Shown: one piece after another, positions 1 through 8,023 of the stretch | Numbering within the stretch: the first letter of the stretch is position 1 | How the letters are laid out: the number at the start of each line of letters is the position of its first letter | Assembly: GCA_025363295.1 (NCBI GenBank) | Contig: JANYEC010000024.1 | Span: 1 to 64,000, forward strand | Origin: Akkermansiaceae bacterium | GTDB lineage: Bacteria; Verrucomicrobiota; Verrucomicrobiia; Verrucomicrobiales; Akkermansiaceae | Length of the DNA stretch: 64,000 nt | Reading direction: 5' to 3' | Notes under the pieces: model-generated | What the model saw: only the letters and a program-made list of their open reading frames with translations | Databases searched by the model: none | Told to the model about the DNA's origin: nothing | Position numbers and translations under genes: made by a program

Positions 1-56
1 TCCAGATATTCTTCTTTGCTTTGATGACTCATGATCCCAGATAGTGTTTTCATCCG

Positions 57-134
57 GGTGTCATTCTTTCTGGCGCAACGACTAACTAAAGCGGATTCAG
101 CATCCGCACGCCGGTGTCATTCTACTTGGCGCAA
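57..134. repeat. Imperfect 22-bp direct repeat with an intervening hairpin
   Basis: Two copies of a 22-bp word lie at 57-78 and 113-134. They share 19 of 22 positions, begin GGTGTCATTCT and end GGCGCAA, and are spaced 56 bp apart. Between them, GCGGAT at 91-96 and ATCCGC at 102-107 form a perfect 6-bp stem with a 5-nt loop. No gene is visible in the first 200 bases. The pair may be a regulatory site for the lipoprotein gene that follows, or part of a dispersed repeat; the function is unknown. Confidence 0.45.
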
Positions 135-200
135 TGCGCGAAAGCAGTCGGCGGATTCTTGTTTCTTGAATCTACTTCCCGTGATGATTGAATCGCGGGC

Positions 201-659
201 GTGAAGCTTTACTCCAGTCTGTTTGCGGTTTTTTTGTTAGCTGCCTGCGCAGGTCCAAGGCAGTCATTGGTGGTGAAACAATTCCAATTGCGTGATCAAG
301 CGAGGGCCACGGGCGAGGATCCGATGGTGCGGATGGAAAAAGAACGCCGCTTGCGTGGAGCTGTCAGCATGGCCGAACGCAAGGAGCGGCTCGGGCAATA
401 CTACACCCTGATTTGGAAGGATCTCTCAGGTGTGAACCAAGGCGAAGTGACTGTGGTTTTTCAATATCAACAAGGGGCCTCTGCCAGCTTGGTGAAACGC
501 ATGGTGAAAACTTTCCCTGCGTCTGATACCCGAGGCATTGCAGATTTTGCCGTCATCGGCGAAAATTACTTTAAAAATGGGAGAGTTCTGGCGTGGAAAG
601 CAACGGTCCAACGCGGTAAGCAAGTGCTCGCAACTCGCCAGTCATATCTCTGGCAATGA
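201..659 (+). CDS. Small predicted lipoprotein of unknown function
   Basis: This is a 152-residue protein with a GTG start. The N-terminus is a type II signal peptide: a Lys at position 2, a hydrophobic stretch, and the lipobox Leu-Ala-Ala-Cys with the modifiable Cys at residue 16. The mature part is charged and looks like a small soluble alpha/beta domain with many aromatic residues towards the C-terminus. I do not recognise the family. Lipidation and envelope location are inferred from the signal. It stands alone upstream of the STAS/phosphatase pair, and nothing in the context reveals its role. Confidence 0.7.
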   Translation: MKLYSSLFAVFLLAACAGPRQSLVVKQFQLRDQARATGEDPMVRMEKERRLRGAVSMAERKERLGQYYTLIWKDLSGVNQGEVTVVFQYQQGASASLVKRMVKTFPASDTRGIADFAVIGENYFKNGRVLAWKATVQRGKQVLATRQSYLWQ

Positions 660-723
660 GTTGGTGATTTCTCAGATGGATGGTTGACCTGTGGGCCGTC
701 CGATTTTATACTTCATGTCCTTC

Positions 724-746
724 GCCGTTAAAATGACGGCCTTTTC
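724..746 (+). terminator. Possible short intrinsic terminator
   Basis: GCCGT (724-728) and ACGGC (736-740) can form a 5-bp stem followed by CTTTTC. It would end the lipoprotein transcript, but it lies only a few bases before the next GTG start, and the stem is short, so confidence is low. Confidence 0.3.
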
Positions 747-749
747 TTC

Positions 750-1301
750 GTGATTACGGAATGCCCTATCTTAATCGGAATCTTCAATGGATTCAGCTGG
801 ATTCGCTGTGAGGGGAAAGGCTCGTTCCTTAACAGCCCCCTCATGAAGGCATTTGGTGATGAGCGTATTGCCGCCGGCGAAACCTGCCTCGTGGTGGATC
901 TGGGCGGCTGCAGCGGAATGGATTCTACGTTCATGGGAACCTTGGCCGGGATGGCAGCACGCCTATCCGGCCACGATGGCGGCGTCCTTCAAATCGCAGA
1001 TTCTGGCACGAGGAACCGCCGTTCTCTTGAAGATCTTGGCTTGGATTTTCTATTAGATATTGACCCGCCGGCCGCCCCTTGGAGGGGAAATGTGGATCTT
1101 ATCCGTGGCAGCTTGACGCCGCCACAGCTAACGAAAAACATCGCAAGCTCACTGCAACGGACTCAGCACGTCTTGGAGGCGCATCAAACGCTGGTGGAAA
1201 CCAATGATCACAATGCCCGCGAGTTTTCTAACGTGGTTAAGCTTCTAGAAAACGAACTTGCTGAGAAACAGAAGCGACAGGAAAACCCCACAAACAGTTA
1301 G
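750..1301 (+). CDS. STAS-domain protein (anti-sigma-factor-antagonist type)
   Basis: This 183-residue protein starts with GTG. Residues about 46-110 fit a STAS domain: a strand LVVDLGGC followed by the loop MDSTFMG at 57-63, where Ser59 or Thr60 aligns with the residue phosphorylated in SpoIIAA/RsbV-like antagonists. The C-terminal 60 residues are strongly helical and charged, a tail that minimal antagonists lack. The next gene, 41 bp downstream on the same strand, is a SpoIIE/PP2C phosphatase, the usual enzyme that dephosphorylates STAS antagonists. A partner-switching role is therefore likely (inference). No anti-sigma kinase gene is seen nearby. Confidence 0.8.
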   Translation: MITECPILIGIFNGFSWIRCEGKGSFLNSPLMKAFGDERIAAGETCLVVDLGGCSGMDSTFMGTLAGMAARLSGHDGGVLQIADSGTRNRRSLEDLGLDFLLDIDPPAAPWRGNVDLIRGSLTPPQLTKNIASSLQRTQHVLEAHQTLVETNDHNAREFSNVVKLLENELAEKQKRQENPTNS

Positions 1302-1342
1302 AGTGATGAGGATACCGCATCTGATACTCTGATCTCCCTAAG

Positions 1343-2785
1343 ATGCAAGATCCCAAGACCATCGCACTGTGCTTATTTGCCGTCGTCATGTTGGTGCTTT
1401 GGTTAGCTCTGCGGAACCAGCGTCGGCGAAACCGATCGATCCGCCAGAAATTTAAGGACTTGGAAGGTGAGGAAGAACGCATGTTTTCTTTCCTCCACGA
1501 TTTGGGTCTTGCCATCGAAGACGAACCTTCGCCCTCCGTACTTTCCCGCATTATCGTGGATGGAATTGATAAAGTCGTCACAGCCCGTGGAGGAGCCATT
1601 TACTTCATCGGGGCGGATGTGAACTATCTGAATCCATCCTATATTTCAGAAGAATGTCCGCCGCTCATCGGTATCCCGATGGAGATCCGTAAGAAGGCAG
1701 AGCGCGATCCGCGGGCTCTCGAAAGCCACATCCGCTTGTCCCGCGTGGGGGTGCAAGAGGGGATCATCGGACATTGCCTATCCGTTAGCGAGCCAATTCA
1801 TGTTAGAGATGTAAAAAACCACCCGGCATTCCGGGATGCTTTCATCCGCTACACGGATGATGTTTCCGCCTTACTTGCGCCACTCCGGCATGCAGGAAAG
1901 GATCTCGGAGTGCTTATTGTAGCACGTTGTCGCGAAGATGGAGCCTTCTCCGCGAATGATTTCTCCGTCTTTCGCTCCGCCGCAGAACAATCATCATTTG
2001 CCATCGGCAATGCGCGCATCCATCGCGAAGCCCACGAAAAACGGGCCATGGAGGGCGAGCTGAAAAACGCCCGTGAAGTGCAGCGCATTTTGCTCCCACA
2101 AGGTGACCCGGCCGTCTCGGGCTTCCGCATCAGCGGCACCAATCTACCTGCTAGAATTATCAGCGGAGATTACTATGATTACATCGACCTCGGAAATCAG
2201 AAATTCGGCATCGTCATCGCCGATGTTTCCGGAAAAGGTGTTCCCGCCGGCATGATAATGGCGATGTGCCGTAGCGCGCTGCGCTCCGTGGCCCCAGCGG
2301 AAACATCTCCCTCCAAAGCCTTAGCGGCGGTCAATCGGCAGCTCTTTCCAGACATTCGTGAAGACATGTTCATCAGCATGGCTTACGGGATTCTCGATGA
2401 AACTAACGGAAACCTAACTCTTTCTCGCGCGGGGCATGACCCAGCACTTTTGTATCGCAAAGAAACGGGGAAAGTCGAACTCCTGCGCTCACCGGGGCTC
2501 GCACTCGGGATAGACAGTGGCACCGTTTTTGAACGCGTTACCCGCGATCAAGAGGTGGAACTTCATTCCGGCGACTGCATTCTTTTTTACACCGATGGAG
2601 TGAAAGAAGCAGTGAACACAAAGGATGAGGAGTTCGGGATGGAGCGCATGTCCGAGGCATTCCGGATGGCGGCCCCCTTGGGGTCGGAGGGCATCCTCAC
2701 GCGCATGCAGGAAGAGCTCAAGCAATTCACCGGAGAAGGACCGCAGATGGACGACATCACGCTTGTCGCAATCGAAAAGCGTTAG
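1343..2785 (+). CDS. Membrane-anchored GAF / SpoIIE-type PP2C serine phosphatase (RsbU-like)
   Basis: This is a 480-residue protein. It has one N-terminal membrane helix (about residues 7-24), a basic stretch, a GAF-like sensor region (about 53-220), a short helix leading to REVQRILLP, and a SpoIIE/PP2C catalytic domain to the end. Metal-binding and core motifs are visible: SGDYYD near 273-278, ADVSGKG near 292, SRAGHDPALLY near 362, FYTDGVKEA near 414 and MDDITLV near 468. The family dephosphorylates STAS-domain antagonists, and such a STAS gene sits immediately upstream. The signal sensed by the GAF domain cannot be read from sequence. Confidence 0.9.
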   Translation: MQDPKTIALCLFAVVMLVLWLALRNQRRRNRSIRQKFKDLEGEEERMFSFLHDLGLAIEDEPSPSVLSRIIVDGIDKVVTARGGAIYFIGADVNYLNPSYISEECPPLIGIPMEIRKKAERDPRALESHIRLSRVGVQEGIIGHCLSVSEPIHVRDVKNHPAFRDAFIRYTDDVSALLAPLRHAGKDLGVLIVARCREDGAFSANDFSVFRSAAEQSSFAIGNARIHREAHEKRAMEGELKNAREVQRILLPQGDPAVSGFRISGTNLPARIISGDYYDYIDLGNQKFGIVIADVSGKGVPAGMIMAMCRSALRSVAPAETSPSKALAAVNRQLFPDIREDMFISMAYGILDETNGNLTLSRAGHDPALLYRKETGKVELLRSPGLALGIDSGTVFERVTRDQEVELHSGDCILFYTDGVKEAVNTKDEEFGMERMSEAFRMAAPLGSEGILTRMQEELKQFTGEGPQMDDITLVAIEKR

Positions 2786-2857
2786 GTTTCAGCTCACTCT
2801 ATTTCAATCAAATCTCACTCTCGACGGATCAACCTCTTTCCGTGACGATGTCCCCCC

Positions 2858-3451
2858 ATGCAGATCAAGTCAGCCGTCTTTAACATGAGCGCCCGAAACC
2901 TCGAGGCCTGTCCGGATTGGAATCGTCCGGAGTTTGCCTTCATCGGCCGGTCGAACGTCGGGAAATCATCGATGATCAACATGCTGACTAACAAGGATGG
3001 GTTGGCCAAAGTTTCTGCCACCCCAGGAAAAACCCAGCTTCTCAATTTTTTCGTGATCAACGAAGCTTGGAGCCTCGTAGATTTACCTGGCTACGGCTAT
3101 GCGAAGGTGGCGAAAAGCGAAAAAATCAATTTCAACGAATCCGTCGGCGATTATATCGAGCAGCGGGAAAACCTCAGGCTGGTTTTTGTTTTAATCGACT
3201 CCCGCCTCCCGCCACAGCCGATCGATCTCGATTTCATCACCTGGCTGGCGGGTTGCGCCGCGCCATTTGCTTTGGTGTTCACGAAGGCCGACAAACAATC
3301 CGTGGGCAAAACCCAAGCGTGTATTTCTAACTTTATTGCGAGTGTTTCTGAATTCCTCAGCGAGGCCCCGCCTGTGATCATCAGCTCGTCCAAAACCCGC
3401 GACGGGCGCGTGGAAATCCTGAAGTCCATCGAGCAACATCTGCGCGACTGA
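2858..3451 (+). CDS. engB: Ribosome biogenesis GTP-binding protein YihA/YsxC (EngB)
   Basis: This 197-residue protein is about the normal EngB length. All GTPase motifs are visible: G1 GRSNVGKSS at 30-38, G2 Thr55 in TPGKT, G3 DLPGYG at 75-80, G4 TKAD near 145 and G5 SSSK near 176. EngB is a GTPase needed for late assembly of the large ribosomal subunit. The ATG start is followed directly by the usual N-terminal strand. It lies 72 bp after the phosphatase gene and converges with the phosphoesterase gene downstream. Confidence 0.95.
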   Translation: MQIKSAVFNMSARNLEACPDWNRPEFAFIGRSNVGKSSMINMLTNKDGLAKVSATPGKTQLLNFFVINEAWSLVDLPGYGYAKVAKSEKINFNESVGDYIEQRENLRLVFVLIDSRLPPQPIDLDFITWLAGCAAPFALVFTKADKQSVGKTQACISNFIASVSEFLSEAPPVIISSSKTRDGRVEILKSIEQHLRD

Positions 3452-3470
3452 GCAGCCTGAAAATTTTCTA

Positions 3471-4481
3471 TTAGATTTCGATTTTCCAGTCGTGCTCCAC
3501 GCCTTTGCTAAAAGCATGGCAGACTTTTCCGGAGGAGTCGATGTGGCGCACGTGGAGGCGCTTCTCCGAGATGAAAAGATGGCTGAACCCGTGGGTCGCG
3601 TTCATGACGGAGCCTTTGCGGGCCTCAGTGTTTTTGCAGAGCGGAGCGCCTCCACCACCGGAGATGACAAACGAGGTTTTTAGGCCCTCTAACTCAAGGT
3701 GCTGGAGATCGTGATCATGGCCACAGAGATAAAGGTGGACTGCGTGCTTTTCTAAAATCGGTCCGAGTTCTTGGACGAGTTCCGGAGTATCGCCATGGGA
3801 GCCATCCGAATAAACGGGGTGGTGGCCGACGACGACGGTGAATGGAGCTCGCTTCGAGGTGAACTGTTTTTCGAGCCATAACATTTGCCCCGTCTTTTCC
3901 TCGGCACTCATCCAGCATGCCACTTGGTTGCCATGGATGCGGTTGTTAATGGACTCCCAATCCGTGTCTATCATCAGGAAAGTCACCATTGGATTTTTCA
4001 CAGGTAAATCGAGCCGATAGTATTTTCCGGGCATCGTCCAGCGGGTCTTATGTTCCCGAGAGGCCTGGTACCCGAGTTGGATTTTTTCGTTGCCCGGCGT
4101 GTCATGGTAATCGTGATTTCCCAAAATCGCCCAACACGGAAAAGGGAAAATACTCGCGGGATACATGTCGGAAAAATCCGTCTTCCAACGGGGTGACAAA
4201 AAGCCGCCGGGCATCGGGTGATAGAAATTATCTCCGAGGAGAAACATTCCTTGGGCTTTGTTCTTCATCGCCGTCGCGTAACCTGCTAGAGTCTGCGCGA
4301 GCTGTTTCTGAGATTCGTCCGAGGTACCGAAGTCGCCCAAGGCGAGGAGGTCAAGCGGGCTTGCGGATGCTGGAGTGGCGGAGGAAATTTCCCCGGCCCG
4401 CAGATTCAGCCCCATTGCGGCGCTGGAGCAAAACAGCGTCTTTAGCAGACGGCGGCGGGAGATGTTTAGGTTCGGTGGCAT
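3471..4481 (-). CDS. Tat-exported calcineurin-type metallophosphatase (purple acid phosphatase-like)
   Basis: This 336-residue protein starts with a twin-arginine signal: SRRRLLK at 8-14, then a hydrophobic segment. The calcineurin-fold metal motifs appear in order: GDFG at 49-52, GDNF near 82-85, GNHDY near 119-123, a GHHPVYS block, and GHDHD near the C-terminal third. The layout resembles tartrate-resistant acid phosphatases. It probably acts in the periplasm on phosphomonoesters, but the substrate is unknown. It converges with engB and follows a Nudix gene on the same strand at a 56-bp gap. Confidence 0.88.
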   Translation of the reverse strand: MPPNLNISRRRLLKTLFCSSAAMGLNLRAGEISSATPASASPLDLLALGDFGTSDESQKQLAQTLAGYATAMKNKAQGMFLLGDNFYHPMPGGFLSPRWKTDFSDMYPASIFPFPCWAILGNHDYHDTPGNEKIQLGYQASREHKTRWTMPGKYYRLDLPVKNPMVTFLMIDTDWESINNRIHGNQVACWMSAEEKTGQMLWLEKQFTSKRAPFTVVVGHHPVYSDGSHGDTPELVQELGPILEKHAVHLYLCGHDHDLQHLELEGLKTSFVISGGGGAPLCKNTEARKGSVMNATHGFSHLFISEKRLHVRHIDSSGKVCHAFSKGVEHDWKIEI

Positions 4482-4537
4482 CGCAATAATCTACGTAATA
4501 AAAATGCAGCATTCTACAGGCTTCAGCCAGCGGGAAA

Positions 4538-5062
4538 TCAACCCACAACGCCAGCCAACCAGAGCGCGGCATGGATTTTGAAATCAATCATCATGCCCTC
4601 AGCTTCACGCGCGGCCAGCCAATGGCGGAGTTCAACAATCCGCACGTGATGCACGATGATATTTTCCCCAGCCACGCCCCCGCCGGAGTGCTCACGAACC
4701 AGATCTTTCGCATGAAAAAGATGGACGTGCTCGGAGCTCATCCCTGCCGAGGTGGGGGACTCAATCAGCCGCGTCACGGATCCCGCGCGATAGCCAGTTT
4801 CCTCTAACAACTCACGCGCTGCGGTGCTGGCCAGCGACTCGCCGAAGTGCTCGGGCTCATCGCCGACGATCCCCGCTGGAATTTCAATCACCCGGCGCTG
4901 CATCGGAATGCGGAACTGCTCGACGAGGATGATTTCGTTTTCCGGCGTGATCGCGAGAATGCCCACGCAGTTTTCGGACTGTGGGCGGCGGACGAAATCC
5001 CAATGCCCGATTCGATAGATGCCGAGCCATTGAGTTTCGAAGAGTTTTTCAGGAGTAGGCAT
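4538..5062 (-). CDS. Nudix hydrolase, ADP-ribose pyrophosphatase-like
   Basis: This 174-residue protein has a Nudix box centred on ESLASTAARELLEETGY (about residues 74-90). The catalytic REXXEE core is intact, and there is a slightly longer spacing from the preceding Gly than in the consensus. The upstream strand EQFRIPMQRRVIEIPAG and the later LIESPTSAGMSSE block match ADP-sugar pyrophosphatases (NudF/NUDT5 type), which cleave ADP-ribose to AMP and ribose 5-phosphate. It is divergent from the EboD-like gene with about 67 bp between their starts. Confidence 0.85.
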   Translation of the reverse strand: MPTPEKLFETQWLGIYRIGHWDFVRRPQSENCVGILAITPENEIILVEQFRIPMQRRVIEIPAGIVGDEPEHFGESLASTAARELLEETGYRAGSVTRLIESPTSAGMSSEHVHLFHAKDLVREHSGGGVAGENIIVHHVRIVELRHWLAAREAEGMMIDFKIHAALWLAGVVG

Positions 5063-5129
5063 GAGGTGAATTTGAAGGCAAGAAACGTTGGTAAATAGGC
5101 GTAAAGCAGGCTACTTCTTTCTCGCACTG

Positions 5130-6281
5130 ATGTCCCGCTACGATTTCGAGATCCCCGTTACCTTCAAGCACCGTATTGTTTTTACCCGGGATGCCTTTTC
5201 CCCGGAAAACACCCACCTATCAGAAATCCTAGTCGAGGGCGGCGGACGGCGGGCGATCGTTTTTATCGAGGACTCCGTCTCAGCCGCATGGCCGGAACTG
5301 GCGGATCGGATTCAAACTTACTTTTTAGATATCGACCTCGAGTTTCGTGGAACTTTCGTTTTCCCCGGCGGAGAACCTTCAAAAGCGGATGATGTGCTGG
5401 TTCGTGAAATCTGGACCGCCCTTGATACTGCTCACATTGATCGGCACTCTTACGTGCTCGCCATCGGCGGAGGGGCCTTCCTTGATTCCGTGGGATACGC
5501 GGCCGCAACCGCCCATCGCGGCGTTCGTTTGGTGAGGTTTCCGACGACCACTCTCTCTCAAGATGATAGTGGGGTCGGCGTAAAATGTGCGATCAATACC
5601 CACAATAAAAAAAATTGGGTGGGCGCGTTTTCGGTTCCCTACGCCGTGATCAACGATTTCAATTTTCTCCACACCCAAGACAAACAAACTCTCCGCGCAG
5701 GCTTGATCGAGGCGGTAAAAGTCGCCTTGGTGAAAGATCACGAGCTGTTTGAATGGATCGAGGAAAATCTAGCAGCACTGGTGGCCCCGGAGCCGGATGT
5801 GCTCGAGATGTGTGTGGAAAAGTCCGCGCTACTCCACGCCCGGCACATCGCAACTGGGGGTGATCCTTTTGAAACCGGCTCTAGCAGACCGCTTGATTTT
5901 GGCCACTGGGCGGCGCATAAGTTAGAGGCAATGACCCACTATCAGCTTTCGCACGCACGCGCCGTCGCCATCGGACTGGCCCTAGACACCTTGTATTCCG
6001 CCCGCTCAGGCATGTTGAAATTTTCCATAGCTGATCGAGTCCTCAACGTGCTCGATGCGCTCCAACTCAGTATCTATCATCCGGCGCTCGATTGGCTGGA
6101 CGAGAGCGGCCGCCGCAGAGTGCTCGACGGGCTGGATGAATTCCAGGAACACCTCGGCGGAGAGCTCACGGTGATTCTACTGCAAGATCTGGGAGTGGGG
6201 GTGGAAACTCACCAGTTCGATGAGAGCCTACTCGGCGACTGCATCGCTGAACTCCGGACACGCTGGGAAAGCCGGGCCTGA
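5130..6281 (+). CDS. eboD: EboD-like 3-dehydroquinate synthase-family sugar-phosphate cyclase
   Basis: I place the start at the ATG at 5130 (383 residues); the frame also opens at a TTG at 5088. The protein belongs to the dehydroquinate synthase superfamily. It has the NAD-binding stretch AIGGGAFLDSVGYAAATAHRG, then PTTTLSQDDSGVGVK, a conserved KKNWVGAF, EAVKVAL, and the metal-binding area FGHWAAHKLE. As far as I recall, the HSYVLAIGGG, SSRPLDFGHWAAHKLE and EFQEHLGG blocks match EboD of the eustigmatophyte/bacterial ebo cluster better than AroB. No other ebo genes are adjacent. The reaction is unproven; cyclisation of a sugar phosphate is inferred from the family. Confidence 0.8.
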   Translation: MSRYDFEIPVTFKHRIVFTRDAFSPENTHLSEILVEGGGRRAIVFIEDSVSAAWPELADRIQTYFLDIDLEFRGTFVFPGGEPSKADDVLVREIWTALDTAHIDRHSYVLAIGGGAFLDSVGYAAATAHRGVRLVRFPTTTLSQDDSGVGVKCAINTHNKKNWVGAFSVPYAVINDFNFLHTQDKQTLRAGLIEAVKVALVKDHELFEWIEENLAALVAPEPDVLEMCVEKSALLHARHIATGGDPFETGSSRPLDFGHWAAHKLEAMTHYQLSHARAVAIGLALDTLYSARSGMLKFSIADRVLNVLDALQLSIYHPALDWLDESGRRRVLDGLDEFQEHLGGELTVILLQDLGVGVETHQFDESLLGDCIAELRTRWESRA

Positions 6282-6332
6282 GGGATTTTCATCGCACTTG
6301 CATTTCCGAAGAAATTTTGTGTAGTTTCCGAA

Positions 6333-7904
6333 ATGCGCCTCCGCCCACTCAAACATCTGTTGATCTTTTCAGCACTCACCCTCTCCCTAAATGCTGCGGT
6401 TCCGGCCGCGCCAGATGCATCCGCAGCCATCCCTGCCGCAGCAGAAGGCCCCGCCAAAGACGCCATGGATGCCTTCAAAGCAGGCCGCCACGCGAAAGCC
6501 GTGGAACTCGCTAAACCTCTTGCCGATCAAGGCAATGCCGAGGCTCTCTATCTGATGGGGTTCGCCAGCGAATCCGGTCAAGGAATCGAGGCATCCAAGG
6601 ATAAAGCCCTCGAATATTACCGCAAAGCCGCCGCCTTAAAGCACAAGGACTCCATTTATCGCCTCTCTTTCATCCTGCTCGCTTCAGAAAAAGAAGAAGA
6701 GCGCGACCAAGCCCGTGAGGCGCTTGAAACTGCTGCAAAGGACGATCCCACCGTCGCCGCTCGCATTCTGGGCGAAGCTTATCTACGTGGTCGCCTAAGC
6801 CCCGCCCCCGATCCGGACAAAGCCATCTTCTGGTGGAAACACGCTGCGACTGCGGGTGACATTCCCTCCCTTCTGTTAGTTGCTCGCTTTTATGAAGGCC
6901 AGTTCGGTTTCCCAGAGTTGAAAGACCCCAAGAGTGCCCTTGCGAATTATGAAAAAGCCGCAGCTCTCGGTGACGCCGGAGCCATGGCGGCACTCGGTTC
7001 ACGCCTTCTCAGTGGTGATGAAAAAAACCGCGACGAGAAAAAAGGCCGCGAGTGGCTCAAGAAAGCCATCGAAGCCAAAGAGTACACCGCCTACCTCGCT
7101 CTCGGGGATTACGAAGAAAACGTGAAAAAGGATCTCAAAGCTGCCCTCGCCGAATATGAGCGAGGGAAGGACGCCGGGCAGATGGATTGCATCCTCCGCA
7201 CCGCAGATTTTTATATCGGAGGAAAAGGTGTAGAAAAAGACAGCGTCCGCGGAATGGCATTGCTTCAAAAAGCTGCGGAAACTGGTAATCCAATTGCCAA
7301 TTTCCGCCTCGCCGCCCAAGCGCTCTCAAGCGAAAAGCCCGATCTACTCGTCGCCTACGGCCATCTCCTCAAAGCCGCGAGTGGCAACTTGGCGGAAGCC
7401 CAAAACGAACTCGGCCTGCTTTATCTCTCAGGAAAACTCGCTGCAGCAGATAGTGCCGCAGGTGTTGCCTGGCTCACCCGCGCAGCCCAAGGCGGTTTCG
7501 CCCAAGCCCAGAATAACCTCGGCACCCTCTACGAGCGCGGCGCTGCCGGCCTTAGCCAGAACATCGAAAACGCAGGCCAGCTCTATGCCGCCGCCGCGAA
7601 TCAAGGCCACGGCCCCGCAACCCTCGCTCTTGCCCGCTTGTTGAACGATGGCATCGGCACCAAGTCTAACCCTGAAAAGGCTTGGGCGCTCGCCACCCTC
7701 GCCTCCGAACGCGGTGTCGAAGACGGTAAAAAATTAGCGACTGACATCGCCAGCAAGTTCGATGAAAAACAACGCGCTGCCGCTCAAAAGGAGCTCGATG
7801 ACGTCAAGTCCGGCAAATCCTCAGACACACCCTCAAAGGTTGCCAAGGCTCCTGCACCAAAGGCCCCAGCTGCCCCGCCAGCCGCGCCGAAGAAGGTTAA
7901 ATAA
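6333..7904 (+). CDS. Secreted Sel1-repeat (tetratricopeptide-like) protein
   Basis: This 523-residue protein begins with a signal peptide of about 22 residues. Most of it is tandem Sel1-like helical repeats of about 36 residues, recognisable by recurrent A-LYLMGFASESGQGI, A-Y-LGDYEE and ALARLLNDGIG blocks between about 50 and 470. The last 40 residues are a low-complexity Ala/Pro/Lys tail. Sel1 proteins are scaffolds for protein interactions, often in envelope or stress pathways; no partner can be named here. A strong terminator follows directly. Confidence 0.88.
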   Translation: MRLRPLKHLLIFSALTLSLNAAVPAAPDASAAIPAAAEGPAKDAMDAFKAGRHAKAVELAKPLADQGNAEALYLMGFASESGQGIEASKDKALEYYRKAAALKHKDSIYRLSFILLASEKEEERDQAREALETAAKDDPTVAARILGEAYLRGRLSPAPDPDKAIFWWKHAATAGDIPSLLLVARFYEGQFGFPELKDPKSALANYEKAAALGDAGAMAALGSRLLSGDEKNRDEKKGREWLKKAIEAKEYTAYLALGDYEENVKKDLKAALAEYERGKDAGQMDCILRTADFYIGGKGVEKDSVRGMALLQKAAETGNPIANFRLAAQALSSEKPDLLVAYGHLLKAASGNLAEAQNELGLLYLSGKLAAADSAAGVAWLTRAAQGGFAQAQNNLGTLYERGAAGLSQNIENAGQLYAAAANQGHGPATLALARLLNDGIGTKSNPEKAWALATLASERGVEDGKKLATDIASKFDEKQRAAAQKELDDVKSGKSSDTPSKVAKAPAPKAPAAPPAAPKKVK

Positions 7905-7925
7905 GATAAGAGCGAACAGACTTCA

Positions 7926-7961
7926 AAAAAACCCGCCGGATGGAAATCCGGCGGGTTTTTT
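7926..7961. terminator. Bidirectional intrinsic terminator
   Basis: CCCGCCGGAT (7932-7941) and ATCCGGCGGG (7946-7955) form a perfect 10-bp stem with a GGAA loop. An A-run precedes it and TTTTTT follows. It serves the Sel1-repeat gene on the plus strand and can also serve the symporter gene converging from the right. Confidence 0.9.
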
Positions 7962-8023
7962 ATTGAAGTTAGAGTGTGATCCCTGCCTCGCCCGACCATC
8001 TTTGGCTTTCTACTCCTATCAAG

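Noticed and set aside
3989..4489. 166-residue plus-strand frame opposite the phosphatase gene
   Set aside because: It is an antisense shadow of the well-supported metallophosphatase; Arg/Ser-rich with no motif.
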